The notes below the pieces were generated by a model. The model made no database searches. It was not told the DNA's origin and worked only from the letters and a program-made list of their open reading frames with translations. From Acanthamoeba sp. SK_2022b (lineage: Eukaryota; Discosea; Longamoebia; Acanthamoebidae): 19,679 nucleotides of DNA. The position numbers were made by a program, and so were the translations under genes. The stretch is taken from assembly GCA_027943245.1 (NCBI GenBank), contig JANDJZ010000777.1:1-19679 (forward strand). Direction: 5' to 3'. Positions 1 to 13,423 of this stretch are shown one piece after another (position 1 is the first letter of the stretch; each line of letters begins with the position of its first letter).

Positions 1-1213
1 ACCTGTCGTTCGCGCAGAGCGTGGCCGAGGTGGTGGTCAACTGCGCGCGGCTGCAGAACGCCAACCTGTCGTCGTCCAAGCGGCTGGAGCGCGTCGAGGT
101 GCGCAGCGCGCGCCACCTCTTCACGCTCAACCTCAAGAGCTGTCCGCACGTGCGGAGCGTCGTCATCTCGTCGCGCGCGGCCTCGATCAACCTGCGCACG
201 CTCAACCTCGGCCTCTGCGCCGACCTCACCGACATCGCCTTCCGTCGGCGGCGCCATCGCCATCGCCATCGTCACGGCGGCGGCGTCAACGGCGGCCACG
301 ACTCGCTGGTGGACCGCGTCGCCAAGCGGGTCGAGTCCCTCCGCCTCGACAACGACGGCGACGGCCACGCGCACAAGGGCAAGGAGAAGGAGCACCACGC
401 CGAGGGCGGCGACGAGAACGGTGGCCGCTGCCGCTCCGACTCTTACCTTGACGAGGGCGATGACGAAGATGACGAAGACGACGACGACGGCGAAGATGAC
501 GACGACGACGACGATGACGTCGCGGAGGGCGGCGGCGGCTGCGACGGCGGTCTCGAGCTGGACCAGCTGCGGGTGGTGGACCTCTCTCGCTGCGCCAAGG
601 TGAGCTTCGACAGCGTCTACGACATCGTGCGGCGCTCCCGGTGCACGCTCCAGGAGCTCTACCTGACGGGCTGCGACTTCCTCGAGGACCACCACGTCAT
701 CCGCATCCTGCGCAAGGCCCACTGCCTCCAGGTATTATCTATTTTTATTTTTTTTATTTTTTTATTTTTACCTATTTGATCCAAGTTTTTTGATGTATAA
801 TGCAATATTTTTGTATTTTTTATTTCATTTTATAATAATATATTTTGAATGTGGGGAATGTGTGTGCAGGTGCTGGACCTGAACGAGTGCTCCAAGGTGA
901 GCAACGAGGTGTTCCTGTGGCTGATCGAGGCCAAGGAACAGGGCGCCGACGTCACCCTCCAGCGCATGACCGTCGTCTGGAACAAGGGTACGTTGGCCAA
1001 CGCCACTACCCACCACCCACCACCGACACACGACACGACACGCAACACGACACGCAACACGAACATGAGGCAGCAGCCCTGACTGACGTGTGTCGCTGCG
1101 ATGGGCCAGGAATGACGGAGGAGGTGAGGCGGAGGCTGCGGCAGGAGCTGCCCACCTTGCTGCTGCAGATCCACTACCGCACCACCTGGACCAGCTCCCT
1201 CATGAACAAGTGA
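1..1213 (+). CDS. Leucine-rich-repeat protein, F-box/AMN1-like (5' end outside window)
   Basis: Three exons are visible: 1-731, 870-987 and 1110-1213, with stop TGA at 1211-1213. The reading frame is already open at the left edge, so the N-terminus lies upstream. Introns at 732-869 (T-rich) and 988-1109 are GT-AG and rejoin the frame exactly. The protein shows LRR segments of the cysteine-containing type (LxxLNLxxC, LRTLNLGLC, LRVVDLSRC, LQVLDLNEC), as in F-box/LRR and AMN1 proteins; these usually act as substrate-recognition scaffolds for ubiquitin ligases. Between repeats sits a long charged insert: a His/Arg stretch from about 243 to 280 and an almost pure Asp/Glu stretch from about 450 to 520. 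No F-box is visible because the start is missing. The family assignment rests on repeat spacing only. Confidence 0.8.
988..1109 (+). repeat. Intron 2 of the LRR gene with ACACGAC-type short repeats
   Basis: Intron sequence about 1025-1062 holds imperfect repeats of ACACGAC/ACACGCA. The same motif is hugely expanded in intron 9 of both phosphoesterase genes downstream. Confidence 0.6.
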
Positions 1214-1301
1214 CGCCGCCGTGTGCGCCTGCGACTGGCCTCCCGCGAGCCAATTTTTCCCCTTCTTTCGCGAAAAATTTATCATCTATTTTATTTATTT
1301 C

Positions 1302-1311
1302 CCTTATAAGG
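1302..1311. promoter_or_regulatory. CArG-box-like palindrome
   Basis: CCTTATAAGG fits the MADS/SRF consensus CC(A/T)6GG exactly and extends to a 12-bp perfect palindrome at 1301-1312. It lies about 265 bp before the phosphoesterase ATG. Function is inferred from the motif alone. Confidence 0.35.
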
Positions 1312-1438
1312 GAAGTCCATCCATTTTAGTTTGGGCAACCATGGGAACCGGCGACATGTCGCTAAGACACGCCGCTGCCTTTCATAGCAACGGCAGGGTC
1401 TGACCGGATACACTTGCCTTGCTGTACCAATCGTTTGG

Positions 1439-1470
1439 CACCGGTGAACAAGTGCACCGGTGAACAAGTG
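1439..1470 (+). repeat. 16-bp perfect tandem duplication
   Basis: CACCGGTGAACAAGTG occurs twice, back to back. Each unit begins with the palindrome CACCGGTG. It sits 107 bp before the phosphoesterase ATG; a role as duplicated binding site is possible but not shown. Confidence 0.85.
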
Positions 1471-1576
1471 TCCCACTCTCGGCGCTACGAGGACAATCGC
1501 CGTTTATTTTTTGCTCCCAATTTAGGTCGTGTGTTGTTTTTGGTCATTTTCATCACGTCGCTTCTGACAGCAAGCC

Positions 1577-4369
<2,793 letters not shown>

Positions 4370-4933
4370 AGCGGCGAGCGCGTGCCTCCCCCCCATTTTA
4401 TTCAAAGGAAGAATTGTTGTGTGTTGACTCGTTTGTTGGCGCAGCGTCAGTGGGAGAGTGGGGAGGAGCGGAGGGAGAAGAGGGACGAGGGCGAGGGGGA
4501 GGCGGGTGGGCGAGGATGAGTGCGGCCATGTCCGTGAAGCCGCCGCGCTGGGCCAGACTCGCGTGACGCATAGCGACGGGTTGGCGCCAAGAGCTGGAGG
4601 TATCTTATGTCGGTCATCCTGTGCCACTGCACGCGCGTGAGCGACAGTACGGTCCCCCCACCTTACGCCGTTTACGGGCTGTCTCGAGTGGTATTCGAAG
4701 CATTTGGTCTAGTTCGGGGCGCCTGTCGGCGCTACGGCCATTGCCTTTTCCCAACAAAGCTCTTCGAAGAGTTCCACAAGACACAAGGCCAATGTAAGCA
4801 AGCGATTGGAGGAAAAGCACCACGAGCTGATGTTCAAGGCGATGGCCGTTGCGCCGATAGGAGAGCTACCGGATTTAGGTGTTGCGGGCTTCGTTTTCGT
4901 TCATTTTTTTACGTTCTCGCACTTCTGCAAGCC
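4370..4933. other. Intergenic region between the two phosphoesterase copies
   Basis: No supported gene. 4370-4560 matches 7931-8100 (3' flank of copy 2) apart from a 21-bp insertion near 4451. It contains an intron-like stretch (GTGAAG at 4366 to GGCGCAG at 4445) that might be a thirteenth, alternative splice. 4640-4860 is unique to this spacer. 4870-4933 resembles the copy 1 promoter. Confidence 0.6.
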
Positions 4934-7930
<2,997 letters not shown>

Positions 7931-8313
7931 AGCGGCGAGCGCGAGCCCCCCGGTTTTATTCAAAGGAAGAATTGTTGTGTGTTGACTCGTTTGTTGGCGC
8001 AGCGTCAGAGGGAGAAGAGGGATGAGGGCGAGGGCGAAGCGGGTGGGCGAGGATGAGTGCGGCCATGTCCGTGAAGCCGCCGCGCTGGGCCAGACTCGCG
8101 GCTGGCCGGCTGGTGCTGACGCAGAGCCACGGGTCGGCGATGCCAAGAAGAGTTGTTTCGGCTCGCTTGTTCGCTCATCAGGTGAACGTGATCCAGGAGA
8201 GCCGGGGGGGGGGGGAGAGAGAGAGAGAGTGAGAGTACCGGCGAGCTGGAGAGGGGTGAGGTTGCGATTGGTGTTGGATATCAGTCAACTACATTCCTTG
8301 ATCTTATCTTTAT
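7931..8313. other. Intergenic region after phosphoesterase copy 2
   Basis: The first 170 bp match the 3' flank of copy 1, marking the end of the duplicated unit near 8100. After that come a G-run, a short (GA)n at 8216-8230 and AT-rich sequence. Nothing coding is supported. Confidence 0.55.
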
Positions 8314-8690
8314 TCAACTTTCTCTCTTGTAGTCGTTGTCGAAATTGGGACCGGTCTTGCCCACAGCGTTGACGTTGGCCCCGTGAGCCACGAGGAAGCG
8401 ACAGAAGTCGAGGTCACCTTGCGCCACTGGGCCTTGCGTGAACAGCGGCCAGCAGCGATAGGTTGCCAAGTCGAGGAGGCCCCCTATCCGTATTGACGCA
8501 CGTACGCACAAAAGATACATAAGAAAACGTTACTTTGAATGAGAAGGGAGATGAGAGAGTGGTTGAAGTGCGGCTGGTTGATGGCGTCGGTGAGACTGGT
8601 CGGGTCTGTCCATCGCCCGCCCCGGTCCAGAAGGAACGACAGGACGTACTCCTGCGCTCCCCGCACAGCCCACTCCAGCATTTTGTCGCT
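8314..8690 (-). pseudogene. Ankyrin-repeat protein remnant
   Basis: Read on the minus strand, 8690-8534 and 8483-8314 join across a 50-nt GT-AG intron (8484-8533) in matching phase. The product contains ankyrin-like helices: LEWAVRGAQEYVLSFLLDRG, then GDLDFCRFLVAHGANVNA, and stops at TGA 8316-8314. An AATAAA signal (8314-8309) overlaps the stop codon. Upstream, the frame meets a TGA 16 codons before the first Met, and I find no further convincing exon. It is therefore either the last exons of a gene whose 5' part is lost, or a short gene with an unseen start. Ankyrin repeats mediate protein binding; nothing more specific can be said. Confidence 0.6.
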
Positions 8691-8965
8691 GGCGATGGTC
8701 GAGCGTCACTGCCAGTGCGACATCTTCGGTGGGCGCGAGTGGCGCCTATAACGGCAACCTGGTCCCTGTTGACTTCTTCGTGAATCTCGCACCGACGGCG
8801 CCGTGGACGGGACGGCGCAGGCCCACATGAGCGACGTCGATTGGCCTGCTTGGCCTATTGAAGTAGCTACGCAGTTGTAATAATAACTCAAGTCCACAAA
8901 CCAGTTGTAAAGAGTAGAAGACCGTTGAGTAAGTAGTTTATTGTATGTAGAGAGATAAGAGAAAT

Positions 8966-8985
8966 AAGATTTGAGTACAAATCTT
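8966..8985. repeat. Short inverted repeat, 8-bp arms
   Basis: Arms AAGATTTG and CAAATCTT are perfect complements around a 4-base loop, in AT-rich DNA with no gene. Confidence 0.7.
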
Positions 8986-9477
8986 GGTTTTGTTCACCCT
9001 TGTGGATTTCATATAACTTCCACGCCATCCCCATATGATTTCCATAAGGACCAATAGATATAAAAGGTCATCTTCCCTTATCCATAACACCTACCATATA
9101 CTGATAATTGTTTTTACCCACCAGATTGAGCAAGTTAATGACTGTTGTCAGTTATTTGATGTATGCACACATCTCCACTTTACTTGCAGACTGGCTAGCT
9201 GCTGTGTTGAGGGCCATGGCCAGGCCTGTGGGCGAAGGCCAGTGGGGGCTTTCCTTGGGGATTGAGTAGCTGAGATCAGGTGGTGCACAGTGGGAGTACA
9301 GGTCTGACTTGGAGTAGCTCAGCCAGTGCCAGCATACGCTGCCAGCTGCCACCAGCCTCACCACTTTTTCCCAATGACTGGCCCCTGCGTGGGAGGCACA
9401 CAGGTTTGAGTGCAACTCACTGTGAAAGGTTACTGGAGGTAACACAAGTTACAGTCCATTGGAATGCTCTCTGCATA

Positions 9478-9534
9478 GTTTAAACTATTTAGAATCTTGA
9501 TTTTTTCTCATGTAAGAGAATAAATAGTTTAAAC
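9478..9534. repeat. Perfect inverted repeat, 14-bp arms
   Basis: GTTTAAACTATTTA (9478-9491) and its exact complement TAAATAGTTTAAAC (9521-9534) flank a 29-nt spacer. Each arm itself contains the palindrome GTTTAAAC. It could be a terminal structure of a small element or a terminator-like hairpin; no target duplication is evident. Confidence 0.8.
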
Positions 9535-9879
9535 AGTACCAGTATTGGTATCTTTCTTTCGCTTCCTTGTCTGCATAGGCTACCATTCGTTGGGCATATA
9601 GATTGATGAGTTCTTCATCCTCACCTTCATCCTCTCCAGAGCATGGCTTCAAAAACGCGCTCTGAGTTTGCTCACAGGGCGTGTTGCGTAAGAAGGAAAC
9701 TCCTTCTTATGGTCTGAGCTGTCCTCAGTGTATGTTGGAACTTTCCTGTCAGAGTCCAACAACCAGGAACACATGCTTCCACACCTCATCCAATAAAATG
9801 GGCAAGCTCAGTCCTTCAAGGACTTTGTCTCTCTCTTCCTACTCTCTCCACTCACCTTCACACATCCCCCAGCCCTGCG

Positions 9880-10936
9880 CAACATGTGCCCCTTGCTTTG
9901 TACTTGGCTGCACTCTCTCCATTCACACCTGGCCTGGACAACCACATCAAACCTTGAGAAGTCTTCCCTTGAGCCCAGCCAATCAAAGGAGTTTCTGGGC
10001 TTGACTGTTGACATGACTGGCAAGCCTTGCTTCTGGGTCCCACCAGGCAAGGCCCATGGACTGAAGCACAACATTGCACACCTCCTCCATGAGCATGACC
10101 ACCTTGGCCAGGTCCCAGTGAAGAGAGCAGCAGCAGCGGCTGGCCACTGCTGCTCCCTCACCAGGGCTGTTCTCCCAGCCTGCCTTCTACTGCACAACCT
10201 GTACTGCAACATTGTGTCAAGCAAGGACTGGTCAAGCCCCATACACCTGTCACTGGCAGCAAAGGCCGACCTGCAGGACTGGATGGTGGGAATGAGCTTG
10301 TGGGATGGCTGGCTAGCATTGACCTGCCCCTTTAACGTGGTACTCAACACTGATGCCTCCCTCACTGGCTGGGGCACAGCCCTGAAGGACTCCAGCACTA
10401 CCTCAGTGGGCTGGTGGTGAGGTCCTCTGCGGCACATCAACCAGCTTGAACTGAAGGCAGTCCTGCATGCACTTCACGCATTCCAACTGCTCCTAGCAAA
10501 CCACACCATCCTACTCTGCTGCAACAACATAATGGCAGTTGCATACATCAACAAGCTGGGAGGGAGGAGCAGACCCATGAACAAGACCACTTGCAAGATC
10601 TTGCAGTGGTGCGAGCGCCACACCGTGCAGCTGACAGCTCACCACCTGCCTGGACTCGAGGACAACGCCAGAGCAGACTACCTCAGCCGCCTCTACCTGC
10701 AGCACGAGTGGCGCCTGTCTGACTCGATCTTCACCAGATTGGACAAGGCCTGGGGCCCTCACACCGCCTCAGCAGCGAACGCGCGACTCCCCCCGCCAAC
10801 TTGCAGCTGTGCCAGTTGCGGTTACAGGTGTTGACGGCTACCTGTCTCAGTTTCCCTCTGGCGCTCATGCCCTCGACAATACAACTTGGAGCTCTGTTAA
10901 GCAGGGCGAAAATTGGTATGTGCCCCAAAGCGCATG
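9880..10936 (+). mobile_element. Truncated DIRS-like (tyrosine-recombinase) retrotransposon: RT C-terminal and RNase H region
   Basis: One frame from 9884 to 10834 reads NLEKSSLEPSQ, EFLGL, LNTDASLTGWG, INQLELKAVLHAL, AYINKLGGRS, HHLPGLEDNARADYLSR and HEWRLSD. These are the thumb, connection and RNase H signatures of DIRS/Ngaro-type polymerases. It is broken in several ways: a TGA at 10418-10420 interrupts the RNase H domain, the catalytic YxDD segment expected some 35 residues before NLEKS is missing, and the frame shifts near 10825, after which SQFPSGAHALD and ENWYVP continue the family pattern up to 10936. No recombinase or terminal repeats were found. It is a dead fragment that ends at the junction with the inverted GT14 piece. 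Confidence 0.75.
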
Positions 10937-10950
10937 ATGTGATATCACAT
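10937..10950. repeat. 14-bp perfect palindrome at retroelement/GT14 junction
   Basis: ATGTGATATCACAT is self-complementary and sits exactly where retroelement similarity stops and GT14 similarity begins. Confidence 0.7.
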
Positions 10951-10956
10951 GATGTG

Positions 10957-11342
10957 TGATTAACCATGGTATTGGCGAACCTTCACCCAGGTGGGTGCTG
11001 AGCTGTGAGTTCTGCGAGTGGCTGGTTGGCTCACCGGTCGTGCGGAATATGCTGCAGTGGAGCAAACACATGACTATACCTGATGAATTCTTCATGACGT
11101 CGGCGCTGTTCCAGTCATTTAAAACAAATCTGCGGTACTCTGCGAGCTGCACCCTTCTTCTCTGGGCTGTTTACTCATACGGAGCATGTGTGTGTCAGCT
11201 ATATTCGCCTCTGTGGCGGCCTTAGAAATCTTGAAGAGATGGATATCCCTTTGATGAAGAAATCGTCATGCCTCTTCGCCAGAAAGTTTCAACCAAGTAC
11301 CAACCTGCGGCAGAACATCACCGACTGGCATAAAGGTAAATC
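10957..11342 (+). pseudogene. GT14 glycosyltransferase, C-terminal fragment (inverted relative to its N-terminal half)
   Basis: On the plus strand two pieces match the C-terminal part of core-2/I-branching type (GT14, 'Branch') enzymes. 10957 to about 11130 gives RWVLSCEFCEWLV, MTIPDEFFMTSALFQS and NLRY. About 11202-11342 gives LEEMDIPLMKKSSCLFARKF and a closing INxxDW-like turn. An intron or frame change separates them; a CAG acceptor lies before 11202. The PDEFF motif carries the catalytic-region acid of this family. There is no start, no anchor and no N-terminal half on this strand. Those parts occur at 11440-12859 on the other strand, pointing towards this piece. I infer an inversion inside one gene. 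Confidence 0.7.
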
Positions 11343-11439
11343 TGATTTAAACCAGTAATTAAAATTGGCTGTTTGAAAATCAACGTTAAGAGGCAACACA
11401 CAAGCCAAGGCGAAACATAAGATAATTGGAGAAACGTAC

Positions 11440-12859
11440 TTGCGCACTCAATGTAGTAACGTGGAGGGAAGTGGGACTTGAACTGGCAAACGAAACTTCG
11501 TCCACGGTTCCGCCCCAGGAATTGGGTGATCTCTTTGTGTGTCTTGATGGGATGGTTGCTTCCGCTGAGGTTGGTGATGAATTCCCACTCCACACTGCGG
11601 ACCAGCGCTTCAGCTATCCCCATGAGCTGCATCCACACGAGCGACATGCCACCCCACATTCCTTTGAAACGCTGTCACTGAAAGTGTGATCACACCAGCG
11701 AGAGATGGAGAGAAGATGTGTGTCAGGTCTGAGTTGAAGAGATGCATTGAAGAAGCATCCAACTGTAGTGTGGACTTTGGCGTATTGGCTGGCGTAGGTT
11801 TGGATGGCTTCGTAGAGTGTTTGAGAAGAATACCCATTGATGTGTACAAGTATGGTATTGTCAGGGTGGTTGATGCCACCCAGCAGGGCGATTATGTCTT
11901 TGTTAGGCACCTTGATTCCAGGATGGTCATAGCCAAAGACCTGTCATTAACAAAGAAGACCATATCTTAGCCGTGGACGGCCTAGCGCATGGCGAAGGAG
12001 GAGAATCGCACTAGGTACGCCAGTTTGGGTGGCTTCTTTGGGTTGGGCAAGAAAAAAGGTGGTCGCTGCGTCTGCGGCGTGGACGAGCCAATTGTAGACT
12101 ACCTCCTCCTCAGGCACGAGGCTCATGCCATGGGGGTCCTTCATGGCTAGGGAACCGCAGAGGCCACTTTTAACAACGCTCTCCTTACACCAGTCGTCCA
12201 GAATCTGAATCTGGCACAGCTGCGCGTGTAGCAATGGCAGGTTCCACGCACTGCAAAAGTTAGCACAGACAACCAGATCGGAAAGATTGCTGCTGCTTCG
12301 TGCGCGATGCAGCTGGCGACTCAAGCGCGTTGCAGACAGAAAACCAAGAAGCGAGTGGGGCTGAAGTGGGGCACCGTTCGGTTGACGACAATTCGGTCCG
12401 CTTGCGTGAAGGGGACAAAACTAGCGGCCCGCAGCAAAGCTGGCAGCTGCTGCACCAGCTCTCTAAGCATCGTCCGGTTGCGTACCCGAACAGCGTCCCT
12501 CTTCCATTGGTGTGCGCACATCTGGAGATCGTCAGCGGTGAGCTCTTCACCGCAGTCGTTGCCGCCTTCATCTCCTCTTCCACCGCTGCTTCCTCCCCCT
12601 CCCCTTCCTTTGTCGGTAGTGCCCACCATCTCCAAGCCCGGGTCGGTGAAAAAATCTTGCCCTGCCGGTGGCGAGGCTGTGGCCGCCACGTCGTCACACT
12701 TCTCTCCTCAGCGAAGAAGAGGCTCGTGGCGGAACCGTATCTATGTAGGTTAAAGAAGATGGAGCCCAGGCCAAAGAGTAGGCAAATCCACGCCAAAACC
12801 CGGAGTGTGCTGCAAGTGTGTGAAGTTGCCGAGGTGGAGAAGCCGTCACCGTCTTTCAT
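11440..12859 (-). pseudogene. GT14 (core-2/I-branching type) glycosyltransferase, N-terminal half
   Basis: From ATG 12859 on the minus strand the protein begins with a short cytoplasmic tail and a membrane anchor (STLRVLAWICLLFGLGSIFF), as in type II Golgi enzymes, followed by a low-complexity stem. The frame changes near 12700 and again near 12325. A GT14-like KLAYLV strand lies in yet another frame near 12020. Two good exons follow: 11940-11764, with ILVHINGYS (the family's H-x-D/N strand), and 11671-11440, with WGGMSLVWMQ, WEFITNLSGSNHPIKT, EITQFLG and RYY. They join in phase. The segment normally linking RYY to the W-x-LS motif is absent, and the C-terminus lies inverted at 10957-11342. 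GT14 enzymes transfer GlcNAc or xylose in the Golgi. Frame changes could be sequence errors or unseen introns, but the inversion makes a working product unlikely. Confidence 0.7.
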
Positions 12860-13423
12860 TTCGTGAACACGACAAACAAACCGCGCCCCTTCTTCACGCC
12901 TGTTGCCTGTAGAAAAATTCGTTTACTCCCAACAGCCGCTTTTCTTTTTGAAGAAAAGTTCGGAGTTTTCTGGAAGAGGAACAGCTCCCGAGTTCGCACA
13001 GAAATCTCAATAGGCGTTTGGGAGCTCCAATGGGACGATTTGCTACGCAGGGTGCGCCAATTGTTGGTTGTGAAAGTTTTGGCAGGAAAAAAGGAGGCAT
13101 CACGATGGAATCCTGTTGAGATTCAGCTTCGGAGTTATCGGGAGATCTGCGTTCGCTGGCGCACCCGCATTGGCTGGACATAATGGCGCGCCAAAGTGCA
13201 GTAACAAAAAAAAAGTTACCTTTTAAGGATTGCCTGTTAACGGTACAGTTAAATAAAGCTTACTCTTGTTTTTGTTTTTCATCAGGAGTTGAAGATCAAT
13301 CGGCCAACTTGATTAGCGTCAGCGCCTTCGCACTCAAGCCCCCTCCCCAGACGCTCAGGTCTTGATCAACGTCGGGAATCGCTCTGCATCCACCACAAGA
13401 TTGCCATCTGTCGCGACTCACAA
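12860..13423. promoter_or_regulatory. Divergent promoter region, GT14 (-) / GT8-GT64 (+)
   Basis: Head-to-head spacer of 564 bp. It has CCAAT boxes at 13027-13031, 13057-13061 and 13169-13173 (last one reversed). GGGTGCGCC at 13050-13058 is repeated inverted as GGCGCACCC at 13158-13166, each next to a CCAAT box. The part after 13183 is AT-rich and contains a T-rich stretch ending in CAG at 13285, possibly a 5' UTR intron. ORFs here lack any family signature. Confidence 0.5.

Larger units (their letters stand above)
1214..1576. other. Intergenic region, LRR gene to phosphoesterase copy 1
   Basis: Non-coding, T-rich in its first half. It holds the LRR gene 3' end and the likely promoter of the phosphoesterase gene. 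The last 70 bp resemble the region just before copy 2, so the duplicated unit starts upstream of the ATG. A CArG-like box and a 16-bp tandem duplication are listed separately. Confidence 0.6.
8691..9880. other. Non-coding, AT-rich to degenerate region
   Basis: No supported gene. 8860-9180 is AT-rich. 9180-9480 and 9540-9880 have the base composition of the adjacent retroelement and stops in all frames, so they may be its decayed 5' part; no reverse transcriptase YxDD motif is seen in any frame. Two hairpins are listed separately. Confidence 0.5.

Noticed and set aside
8535..8783. Plus-strand reading frames over the ankyrin remnant
   Set aside because: Antisense to a segment with clear ankyrin pattern; no motif of their own.
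8900..9180. Possible solo LTR in the AT-rich stretch
   Set aside because: I could not find paired TG...CA ends, a target-site duplication or a second copy in the window.
12894..13181. 95-codon minus-strand reading frame between the two glycosyltransferase genes
   Set aside because: No family signal, lies in the promoter-like spacer with CCAAT boxes, and composition differs from coding DNA nearby.
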